Source: Phycisphaeraceae bacterium (GTDB lineage: Bacteria; Planctomycetota; Phycisphaerae; Phycisphaerales; Phycisphaeraceae). Taken from it: DNA of 10,361 nucleotides. Below are positions 1-5,600 of the stretch, piece by piece. The notes beneath the pieces were generated by a model, which was given only the letters and a program-made list of their open reading frames with translations, searched no databases and was not told the origin of the DNA. Within the stretch, counting starts at the first letter, position 1. Every line of letters begins with the position of its first letter. A program made the position numbers and the translations under genes. Location: positions 1 to 10,361 of the forward strand of contig PUMS01000351.1 of assembly GCA_003551485.1 (NCBI GenBank), given 5' to 3'.

Positions 1-1212
1 CTCATCGCTTAAATGCGCCTCGGGCAGCGACAAGACCCCGCCCAGGCCGCGGGCCGGCAGGTGCAATGGAAGTGCGACATGCCCATCATGCACGCGCGCA
101 TCGAGCAGTTCACCGGCCATCAGGTCGATGTAGATGTGCCCCGCCACGTGTGGCAGCCGCCAGCCGCGGATGCTCGACGGCGCCTCGGCCCGGTTGACCA
201 GCGTCCACAGCCGGCTGCCGCCACGCTCCCACAGTGAAGCGAAAACCCCCCGCCCGGGCGCATCCACAAGCGGTGTCCACCGCTCGCTGATGAAGAAATC
301 GGCGAATCGGCGCTGCACCGGGAGCATGAGCCCAAGCAGCGACCGGTCCCGCGGGCACCAGCCGTTGTAGCTGCCGAACACGTTCTCCCAGTGCAGGATG
401 CCCGCCCCATTCATCCACGCGGTGTGCAACTCGGGGCTGTGGTCGCGGTGCCAGCGCCGGATCAGGTGCATCATGTGCCGCCGCTCGAACCACTTGTTGC
501 GCAGCACGCCCGGCGCCGTCGAGTCGCGCAGCCACTGGCCCCAGGACATGTGATGGTCGTGGATGTATTCGATGGGCAGGTCGGTCTCAGGCTCGAGCAC
601 CGCCCCGGGGCGGGCGGCATCCAGCGCCTGTCGAAACTCGGCCGAGCCGTGGCGCATGGTGTCCAGGAAAATCCCATCGGCATCCACCGCCGCGGTCAAC
701 TCCACCAGCGCGGCCAGGTCCGGTTTGCCCTCGCGGCGGGTGGCGGTGTCCCAGGGGTTGTAGTTGAGCAGCAGCCGCGTGCCGCGGGTGTGACACGCAT
801 CCGCCAGGGGGCGCACGGCGGCAAGGCCGCCGGGCATGTCGCGGTAGAAGTCGAACTGGTTGCGGTCATCGAAGCCGATGCGCGGGTAGGCATGCCACAG
901 CACGATCGCATCGTAGCCGCCGAAGTCGGATTCAGCCTGCTCGAGCATCGCATCGAGCGTGTAGCGGCCCGCGGCGGGATCGTAGAACCGCTGGTCGTAG
1001 ACCATGATGAACCCGCAGCAGAACGCGCGCGCGGCCCAGGCCAGGTCGTCGCGGCGATACAGCGCATCGCTGTAGTCCAGCGACTGCCGCGCCGCCTGGC
1101 GCCAGGCGGTGAGCCGCCGGCGCCAGGCCTCGGTTTCGGCCACGCCCGGATCATCGGGCGCCGGGATGATGGCGGGATGAGCTTCGATCATTCTGTGCAT
1201 CATCATGGGCAT
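1..1212 (-). CDS. Glycoside-hydrolase-like TIM-barrel protein, C-terminus cut by window edge
   Basis: The minus-strand frame is open from a stop at 1273-1275 to the left edge, giving at least 404 residues without a stop, so the C-terminus lies outside. It has the rhythm of an alpha/beta barrel of carbohydrate-active type: DAIVLWHAYPRIGFDDRNQFD near residues 100-119, LLLNYNPWDTATRREG near 146-161, ADGIFLDTM near 175-183 and LEPETD near 207. Acidic residues end several predicted beta strands, as in retaining or GH-like enzymes. The last ~80 residues (LWTLVNRAEAP, then beta-rich) look like a C-terminal beta-sandwich. No signal peptide is visible. From memory, similar regions occur N-terminal to formylglycine-generating-enzyme-like (SUMF1) domains, but that part would be beyond the edge. 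There are several in-frame Met codons (1212, 1206, 1203, 1200, 1191) and no clear ribosome binding site, so the start is uncertain. It is divergent from the oxidoreductase at 1553, which suggests sugar metabolism. The substrate is unknown. Confidence 0.5.
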   Translation of the reverse strand, partial: MPMMMHRMIEAHPAIIPAPDDPGVAETEAWRRRLTAWRQAARQSLDYSDALYRRDDLAWAARAFCCGFIMVYDQRFYDPAAGRYTLDAMLEQAESDFGGYDAIVLWHAYPRIGFDDRNQFDFYRDMPGGLAAVRPLADACHTRGTRLLLNYNPWDTATRREGKPDLAALVELTAAVDADGIFLDTMRHGSAEFRQALDAARPGAVLEPETDLPIEYIHDHHMSWGQWLRDSTAPGVLRNKWFERRHMMHLIRRWHRDHSPELHTAWMNGAGILHWENVFGSYNGWCPRDRSLLGLMLPVQRRFADFFISERWTPLVDAPGRGVFASLWERGGSRLWTLVNRAEAPSSIRGWRLPHVAGHIYIDLMAGELLDARVHDGHVALPLHLPARGLGGVLSLPEAHLSDE

Positions 1213-1552
1213 CAGAGGCGGACACGCAAGCAAGGCGGGCTCGAAGCTGGGCCGCCCGTTGCCCGGACACCATCAACCCGAGCAAATCACCCCGACCCGC
1301 GCGGGGACCCGCTCCGGGCCACCTCTGAGCCCGGGATGGCGTCACCGGTGCGCTGCCCCGCCATGCAAGGGCACCCGGCAGGTGCCTGTTTCTGCCTCGT
1401 CAGAGGAATGCAGGAGGCGAGGGGGCGGCCTGATCGCCATGCCGGACGGCCGGATGCGGTTTTCTCAGTACAATGGCGGCCAGCCGTGTGCGCATCTGGA
1501 GCGCGCATCTGCGGTTTCCCTCCTCCAACCGGTACAGGAATCGAGACTCATC
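1213..1552. other. Divergent intergenic region between hydrolase-like gene and oxidoreductase
   Basis: These 340 bp separate two divergent starts, so promoters for both genes should lie here. The open plus-strand frame upstream of 1553 has no family resemblance and is better read as leader. The visible candidates are a TACAAT hexamer at 1469-1474 and a 9-bp direct repeat just downstream of it. I see no hairpin with a T tract and no RNA gene. Confidence 0.6.
1469..1474 (+). promoter_or_regulatory. Candidate -10 box for the Gfo/Idh/MocA gene
   Basis: TACAAT matches the sigma-70 -10 consensus at five of six positions and stands out in GC-rich DNA. It would give a leader of about 70 nt before the ATG at 1553. 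No convincing -35 hexamer lies 16-18 bp upstream, so this is a weak call. Confidence 0.3.
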
Positions 1553-2587
1553 ATGCCAAGGTTCACTCAGGCGTCGGACATCAAGGTCGGTGTGGTCGGT
1601 TACGGCGGGGCGTTCAACATGGGCCGCGGCCATCTGCGCGAGATGCGGGAGGCGGGCATGACCCCCGCCGCCGTGGCCGAGATCGACCCCGAGCGCCTCG
1701 ATGTGGCCAACATCGACTTTCCCGGCATCGCGACCTACAGCTCGGTCGATGCGATGCTCGAGAAGTCGGATGTGAGCCTCATCACCCTCATCACACCGCA
1801 CAACACCCATGCGGAGCTGGCGCTGAAGTGCCTCGCCGCCGGCCGGCACGTGGTCTGCGAGAAGCCCTTCGCGGTCACCACCGAGGAATGCGACCGCATG
1901 ATCGCCGAGGCCGAGAAGCGCAACCTGCTGCTGAGCACCTACCACAACCGCCACTGGGACGGCTGCATCCTTGAAGCGCGGCGGCGGATCGAGGCCGGGG
2001 CCATCGGCGACATCATCCGCATCGAGGCCCACATGGGCGGCCACCACCCGCCGCGAGACTGGTGGCGGGCCAGCAGATCGATCTCCGGCGGCATCCTCTA
2101 CGACTGGGGCGTGCACCTGCTCGAGTACAGCTTCCAGCTCATCACCGCGAAGATGACCGAGGTCAGCGGCTTCGCCCACAGCGGCTACTGGGCCAAGCAG
2201 AGCAAGTGGGCTGAGGATGCCAACGAGGATGAGGCCTTCGTCATTGTCAGGTTCGATTCGGGCCAGTGGCTGACGCTGTGCATCAGCAGCATTGATGCCA
2301 ACCCCAAGCGCGGCCAGCTCGAGATCACCGGCACGCGCGGCAGTTACATCTTCGACGGCCGCACCTGGGAGGTCATCCAGAAGGCCGACGATGGCACCAC
2401 CGTCTCCACCCGTGGCACCAACCCCAAGAGCGAGTGGCTGGCCTATTACACCAACATCGCCAACCACCTGGTCAAGGATGAGCCGCTGGTCATCACCCCC
2501 CAGTGGGCACGCCGGCCCATCCACGTGCTGGACCTCGCCGGCCAGAGCGTCCAGGCCGCCCGCGCCATGGCGACCCAGCACCCCTGA
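1553..2587 (+). CDS. Gfo/Idh/MocA family NAD(P)-dependent oxidoreductase
   Basis: This 344-residue protein has the normal length for the family, which oxidises or epimerises sugars, inositols and related polyols in the cytoplasm. The N-terminal Rossmann fold begins KVGVVGYGGAFNMGRGH (residues 11-27), a Gly-rich dinucleotide-binding loop. VVCEKPFAV at 100-108 holds the family's EKP motif, whose Lys (104) acts at the active site. GGILYDWGVHLLEYS (179-193) carries the conserved D184 and H188 pair of the C-terminal substrate domain. The ATG at 1553 is chosen because the Rossmann strand starts 10 residues later and AGGAA lies 12 nt upstream; the in-frame extension toward 1205 has no family sequence. 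The hydrolase-like gene diverges upstream and the pterin synthase converges downstream, so the gene is probably monocistronic. The substrate cannot be told from sequence. Confidence 0.95.
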   Translation: MPRFTQASDIKVGVVGYGGAFNMGRGHLREMREAGMTPAAVAEIDPERLDVANIDFPGIATYSSVDAMLEKSDVSLITLITPHNTHAELALKCLAAGRHVVCEKPFAVTTEECDRMIAEAEKRNLLLSTYHNRHWDGCILEARRRIEAGAIGDIIRIEAHMGGHHPPRDWWRASRSISGGILYDWGVHLLEYSFQLITAKMTEVSGFAHSGYWAKQSKWAEDANEDEAFVIVRFDSGQWLTLCISSIDANPKRGQLEITGTRGSYIFDGRTWEVIQKADDGTTVSTRGTNPKSEWLAYYTNIANHLVKDEPLVITPQWARRPIHVLDLAGQSVQAARAMATQHP

Positions 2588-2607
2588 CCGCCCGGGTGCC
2601 TACTGCA

Positions 2608-2631
2608 TAGGGCCCGGCCGGCATCGCCCTA
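2608..2631. terminator. Weak hairpin between convergent genes
   Basis: TAGGGC at 2608-2613 and GCCCTA at 2626-2631 form a 6-bp stem with a 12-nt GC-rich loop. It lies 20 bp after the oxidoreductase stop, in the 103-bp gap between convergent genes, where a terminator is expected. A short CTCTTTCC stretch follows, but there is no true T tract, so function is uncertain. Confidence 0.3.
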
Positions 2632-2690
2632 CGGCTTACGGCCTCTTTCCTTCCGCGGGTGATCTTCAGGCTTTGGACGGCACGGCCGGA

Positions 2691-3074
2691 TCACGGCTGG
2701 TAGACCGCCGAGCAGCCCGGCGCTTCGGTGACCTCGCTCTGGACAAGGCGCAGGTGCCGGGGCAGCTTCGGCATCAGCGCGGTGGCGATCCACCAGGCGA
2801 TGCGCTCGGCCGAGGGGTTGACCTTCAGCGCCCCATCCGGGCCGGCGAAGGGTGGCAGGTGGTTGAGGTCGGCATTGCATGCCGGCTCGAGCACCGCATC
2901 GAGCTGCTTCTGGAGCCAGTGGAAATCGACCACCGTCTCGAGCGCATCCAGCTGCCCGGCGGCGATGGTGACCGTGACCCGCCAGTTGTGGCCGTGCAGC
3001 GGCTCGAAAGTGCCGTCAGGCAATCGCAGCGCGTGGGCGGCACAGAACGTGCGTTGGATGCGGACCTGGTACAT
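2691..3074 (-). CDS. 6-pyruvoyl-tetrahydropterin synthase / QueD family protein, PTPS-III-like
   Basis: This 127-residue protein has the size and fold markers of the COG0720 tunnelling-fold enzymes that act on dihydroneopterin triphosphate. Zinc ligands are H14 (CAAHAL) and H27/H29 (LHGHNW). Other family blocks are VVDFHWLQ at 48-55, DLNHLPPF at 69-76, NPSAERIAWW at 86-95 and the late Glu in VTEAPGCSAVY (E118). The usual catalytic Cys four residues before HGH (CxxxHGH in QueD) is Phe23 here, while Glu24 is kept (FEPLHGH). That matches the PTPS-III subgroup, which is reported to stand in for dihydroneopterin aldolase (FolB) in folate synthesis. So a folate role is more likely than queuosine, though this is inference. 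The ATG at 3074 fits the family N-terminus (YQVRIQRTF); an upstream ATG at 3125 adds 17 residues without family resemblance. GGGGAGAGG about 13 nt upstream may be the ribosome binding site. Confidence 0.9.
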   Translation of the reverse strand: MYQVRIQRTFCAAHALRLPDGTFEPLHGHNWRVTVTIAAGQLDALETVVDFHWLQKQLDAVLEPACNADLNHLPPFAGPDGALKVNPSAERIAWWIATALMPKLPRHLRLVQSEVTEAPGCSAVYQP

Positions 3075-3130
3075 GGGTGGGTTCAACCTCTCCCCATAGA
3101 CTACACACTCGGCATGGACACGCACCGGCC

Positions 3131-3155
3131 GCCGGCGCCGCTCGCGGGCGCCGGC
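3131..3155. other. Strong GC hairpin upstream of the pterin synthase
   Basis: GCCGGCGCC (3131-3139) and GGCGCCGGC (3147-3155) are perfect 9-bp complements around a 7-nt loop. The hairpin lies about 57 bp upstream of the ATG at 3074 and about 140 bp after the stop of the DUF3553 gene, both minus strand. It has no T tract. It could be an operator, a leader structure or chance in GC-rich DNA. Confidence 0.35.
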
Positions 3156-3210
3156 CGCGCAGCGCGGTTCACCGGGCGATACATCTCATCCCCCCCGATC
3201 GCGCAGAAAC

Positions 3211-3230
3211 CCATCACCATGCCGTGATGG
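3211..3230 (-). terminator. Candidate hairpin downstream of the DUF3553 gene
   Basis: CCATCAC (3211-3217) and GTGATGG (3224-3230) form a perfect 7-bp stem with a 6-nt loop, about 62 bp after the stop at 3293. On the minus strand it is followed by GGTTTCTG, a poor T tract. A weak terminator is possible, which would make the pterin synthase a separate transcript. Confidence 0.3.
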
Positions 3231-3292
3231 CGCCGTCCGCGCTCAGATCCTTCGGCAGGGCGCCGGCGAATCATGGCGCGGGCGCATCGGCT

Positions 3293-3940
3293 TCAGGCCT
3301 TCATCGCCTGGCCAAGCGCGCGTGCGGCGGCGGGGTTGGTGGTTTCCCGGAGCACCCTGTTGAGCGTCTCGAGCTCGCCGGAGCGCTTGGCGGTGCGGAC
3401 CAGCTCGCGAAGGTGCTGATCGCGCACGCCGCAGTAGTAGGGGAAGGCGTGCTCGAGCTGGGAGCGGGTGTAGGCCGACAGCGGGTCTTCCATCCCCGTC
3501 TGCGCCACCGCCCACTCGATGAGGCTGCGCGGCTCGCGGGTGTAGCGAAAGCTGTCGAGGGTCGCAGTCAGACGGCGATAGAGACTGGCGAACGGATCGG
3601 TCATCTCCTCGGGCAACTGCATGAGGCGATCGCCGCTTTGGCGCCGTTCGAGTGTCTCAAGCCATCCCTGGCCGTTACGCGTCGTCTGGGTCGTCATGTC
3701 TTTTCCTGTGGATTGCTCATTCGCCGTGGTTTCGGCGTGCGCGGCGGTCGCGTGGACCAGCGGCGCGAACCGTGTGTGTATGGTGACCCGTCCACGATGG
3801 ACGAAATCCACCACCAGACGTTGGCCGGTTCCATTGGCCAATTCCGTTTGCTGTGCCTGCCGGACCACCCCGCTGCCCCAGTCGGGGCGGGCCTTGTGGA
3901 TCACGACATCCCCATGTTGAAAATGCCGTGTCTGCTGCAT
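3293..3940 (-). CDS. DUF3553 domain protein with helical C-terminal extension
   Basis: This is a 215-residue protein. Residues 1-62 match the short DUF3553 type: FQHGDVVIHKARPDWGSGVV, then LVVDFVHRGRVTIHTRFAPLV, a small beta-barrel recalling the Pro-Asp-Trp-Gly...Asn-Phe-x-His-x-Gly signature of the family. Molecular function is unknown; the fold is often compared with CarD/Tudor-like interaction modules. Residues ~63-90 form a Thr/Ala/Gln-rich linker. The rest (about 125 residues) is predicted helical, with LETLERRQSGDRLMQLPEEM and repeated Arg/Leu helices, and I do not recognise it. There is no signal peptide or membrane segment, so it is cytoplasmic. The ATG at 3940 begins directly at the domain; no Shine-Dalgarno sequence is seen, and a TACGAT overlaps the start. 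The neighbouring pterin synthase lies 218 bp downstream on the same strand, too far to imply an operon. Confidence 0.85.
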   Translation of the reverse strand: MQQTRHFQHGDVVIHKARPDWGSGVVRQAQQTELANGTGQRLVVDFVHRGRVTIHTRFAPLVHATAAHAETTANEQSTGKDMTTQTTRNGQGWLETLERRQSGDRLMQLPEEMTDPFASLYRRLTATLDSFRYTREPRSLIEWAVAQTGMEDPLSAYTRSQLEHAFPYYCGVRDQHLRELVRTAKRSGELETLNRVLRETTNPAAARALGQAMKA

Positions 3941-4301
3941 CGTACCGATTCAACGGTCGCGCTGTGAAACCCTGGGGGGCCGCTGTGTCCTGCGGGGGAT
4001 GGATGCCGGCTCGCCGATGAGCCTGACCCGCCGCAAGGCACGGGCGCGGCTATCCCTGGTCCCTCTACGACCTTACCCAGATTGCCAATCGATCCCGCCA
4101 GGCGGTCGAAGGCAGAGTGGTCCCCAGTAGTGACCGTCCTCACGCAGTCATTCTATATCGGCTCCAACGCCGGGGCAACTCGAGTATTGCATTCAGCGCC
4201 CCGCGCCCCCGGACCCCGGCGGCAATGGGCCGGGCGTGCGGGTACCCGGTAGGGTGAGGCAAGCCCCGGCGGAGCCACCGACGGGCGATGTGGGCGGGAC
4301 C

Positions 4302-4324
4302 AAAAAAGGGTCCTGGACCCTTTT
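4302..4324. repeat. Perfect palindrome, REP/RAYT-like or bidirectional terminator-like
   Basis: AAAAGGGTCC (4304-4313) and GGACCCTTTT (4315-4324) are exact inverted copies around one base, so an 8-bp stem with a CCTGG loop can form. Two further A precede it, giving six T on the minus strand after the stem. No minus-strand gene ends here, so a terminator role is hard to place. The A-tract/GGGTCC/GGACCC/T-tract layout resembles, from memory, palindromes associated with REP-associated tyrosine transposases. No transposase gene is in the window. Confidence 0.55.
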
Positions 4325-4389
4325 ATGCGTCGCCGACCATGCCACCCTTTGTGCGAAATGCGCTCGCCATGGCTGCACTCGGAGGCGCT

Positions 4390-4418
4390 TTGCCGGGAAG
4401 GGAAGGGGTTTCTACACT
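4390..4418 (+). promoter_or_regulatory. Sigma-70-type promoter of nuoA
   Basis: TTGCCG (4390-4395) and TACACT (4413-4418) are separated by exactly 17 bp, a good sigma-70 arrangement. Transcription would start around 4425, within a few bases of the ATG at 4427, so the nuoA message would be leaderless or nearly so. The nearest purine-rich tract, GGGAAGGGAAGGGG, lies inside the spacer and too far upstream to be a ribosome binding site. Confidence 0.5.
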
Positions 4419-4426
4419 GTCGGCCG

Positions 4427-4825
4427 ATGTTGCCGCTGCTTGCTGCGACCGAGTTCAGCCATTACGGCCCGCTGGCGATCCTGCTGGTGATGGCCCTGCT
4501 TTTCGGTGTGGGCAATCTGATCATCACCCACATCCTCGGCCCCAGCCGCGAGGGTGAGCGAAAGGGCATCACCTACGAGTCGGGCGTCAACCCCATCGGC
4601 ACGGCCCGGCGGCGGTTCAACGTCCGCTTCTACCTGGTGGCCATGACGTTTCTGCTGTTCGACGTCGAGATCGTCTTCCTCTACCCGTGGGCCACGACGT
4701 TCTCGAGCCTGCCCGAGGGCAGCGACCTCTCACCCACCTTTCTTGGCCGTTGCCTGTTCTTCATCCTCACCAGCATCATCGCCTTCACCTATGCCTGGCG
4801 CAAGGGTGTGTTCCGCTACGACTGA
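4427..4825 (+). CDS. nuoA: NADH-quinone oxidoreductase subunit A (complex I, NuoA)
   Basis: This 132-residue protein is a normal-length NuoA, a small membrane-arm subunit of respiratory complex I that lies near the quinone site. Three transmembrane helices are visible at about 14-36, 68-88 and 106-125. The family loop YESGVNPIG is at 50-58 and leads into ARRRFNVRFYLVAMTFLLFD (60-79), then VEIVFLYPWA (80-89), with conserved acidic residues D79 and E81. Ser52 occupies the position that is Cys in mitochondrial ND3, a common bacterial variant. The start at 4427 is chosen because upstream in-frame codons back to 4325 encode no NuoA-like sequence and would lie upstream of the promoter. Unusually, nuoB and the other nuo genes do not follow: the next gene is an unrelated membrane protein 68 bp downstream. 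The remaining subunits must be encoded elsewhere. Confidence 0.95.
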   Translation: MLPLLAATEFSHYGPLAILLVMALLFGVGNLIITHILGPSREGERKGITYESGVNPIGTARRRFNVRFYLVAMTFLLFDVEIVFLYPWATTFSSLPEGSDLSPTFLGRCLFFILTSIIAFTYAWRKGVFRYD

Positions 4826-4879
4826 GGGCGCCGTGGCGGTGACCGCCCCGGGCTCGCAACGCCCTGTCGCCCACGACCC

Positions 4880-4885
4880 TACAAT
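4880..4885 (+). promoter_or_regulatory. Candidate -10 box close to the start codon at 4894
   Basis: TACAAT ends 8 nt before the ATG at 4894, the same geometry as TACACT before nuoA. A transcript from it would start at or within two bases of the ATG. No good -35 hexamer is present, so this could be an extended or weak promoter, or chance. Confidence 0.35.
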
Positions 4886-4893
4886 CCGGCACC

Positions 4894-5526
4894 ATGGACG
4901 ACCTTGCCGGCCCACCGCTGTGGCAATTGTGGCTGTTCGAGACGCCGGCTGCGCCGATGGCGGTGCTGATCGTGGTGGCGGTGGGGCTGGTGCTGCTCTA
5001 TCACCGGCGCCGGCAGATGCCGCTGTTGAAGGCCGCCGGCATCCTGGTGCTGCTGGCGGGTGCCAACGCGGCCCTCGCGGCCGTGGTGCAGACCGAGCGC
5101 GAGCGGCTGATGGGCGCGGCGGAGGACCTGGTGCAAGTGGCCGGGCGGATGGATGCGGCGGCCCTGGAGGGGCACTTCAGCCCCGAAGCGTTCCTGGCCA
5201 TCGGGCCGGGTGAGCCGGCGATGGACCTGCCCGAGTTGATGGAGGTTTATAAAGCCGGCGTGCGCCGCCACCCGATCCGGGATCAGGATGCGGTGATACA
5301 CGGCGCCGATCTGCCCGGCGATGGGGTCGGCCGCGTGGACCTGACCGTGGGCACCACGTTCCAGAGCCGCATCTACGGCCAGCAACGCTTCCGCACGCGC
5401 TGGCGGATGGTCTTTCACCGCGATGGCGATGGCCAGTGGCGCCTGGCCGAACTGCGGTGGGTGGCCGTCGAGGGCCCGCGGCCGGGTCAGCAGAGCCGGC
5501 CGCGACTCGACTGGCTGCGGATGTGA
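4894..5526 (+). CDS. Two-helix membrane protein with probable NTF2-like domain
   Basis: This 210-residue protein does not match a named family I can identify. Two hydrophobic helices are at about 20-36 and 45-65, separated by a basic hinge (HRRRQ at 37-41), so it is anchored in the inner membrane as a hairpin. The soluble part (66-198) begins with a helical stretch (TERERLMGAAEDLVQVAGRM) and ends in beta strands: VDLTVGTTFQSRIYG, RFRTRWRMVFHRDGDGQWRL, ELRWVAVEG. The strand pattern, closing with a Trp-Arg-Leu...Leu-Arg-Trp strand, is typical of NTF2/SnoaL-like domains, which often bind small ligands or act as non-catalytic modules. No Shine-Dalgarno sequence precedes it; the TACAAT at 4880 may drive it separately from nuoA. 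The DUF6263-like gene starts 74 bp downstream with its own ribosome binding site, and the two may be co-transcribed. Confidence 0.8.
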   Translation: MDDLAGPPLWQLWLFETPAAPMAVLIVVAVGLVLLYHRRRQMPLLKAAGILVLLAGANAALAAVVQTERERLMGAAEDLVQVAGRMDAAALEGHFSPEAFLAIGPGEPAMDLPELMEVYKAGVRRHPIRDQDAVIHGADLPGDGVGRVDLTVGTTFQSRIYGQQRFRTRWRMVFHRDGDGQWRLAELRWVAVEGPRPGQQSRPRLDWLRM

Positions 5527-5586
5527 GCGCGGCGGAGGGTGGGCGGCGTCTTACCCCCTGTGGGCGATGCCCGATCCTGACCGATC

Positions 5587-5592
5587 AAGGAG
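5587..5592 (+). promoter_or_regulatory. Strong ribosome binding site fixing the start at 5601
   Basis: AAGGAG lies 8 nt before the ATG at 5601. It decides the start against the longer in-frame reading from 5436, which would put 55 non-hydrophobic residues before the signal peptide. It is the only clear Shine-Dalgarno sequence among the plus-strand genes here. Confidence 0.75.
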
Positions 5593-5600
5593 TGAATCCA

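Larger units (their letters stand above)
3941..4426. other. Gene-free 486-bp region upstream of nuoA
   Basis: The region lies between the divergent starts of the DUF3553 gene and nuoA. It holds the palindrome at 4302-4324 and the nuoA promoter at 4390-4418. Short open frames are present on both strands, but none has a start with a ribosome binding site or family sequence. One plus-strand frame (4027-4257, no ATG near its beginning) reads as faintly helix-turn-helix-like and may be a gene remnant. No tRNA or rRNA was seen. Confidence 0.6.

Noticed and set aside
1205..1552. N-terminal extension of the oxidoreductase from an upstream ATG
   Set aside because: The added 116 residues show no family or signal sequence and would overlap the start of the divergent gene; the Rossmann fold begins right after the ATG at 1553.
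391..1974. Long plus-strand open frame (527 codons)
   Set aside because: It lies antisense to the hydrolase-like gene and then out of frame through the oxidoreductase. Its Arg/Pro/Gly-rich composition has no family motifs and reflects GC-rich antisense DNA.
1400..2581. Long minus-strand open frame (393 codons) opposite the oxidoreductase
   Set aside because: The plus strand carries clear Rossmann and EKP motifs over the same span; the antisense product is an artefact of GC-rich codon third positions.
3901..4143. Small minus-strand open frame upstream of and overlapping the DUF3553 gene (80 codons)
   Set aside because: It overlaps the DUF3553 start in another frame, has no ribosome binding site, and its second half is low-complexity Gly/Ser/Pro sequence.
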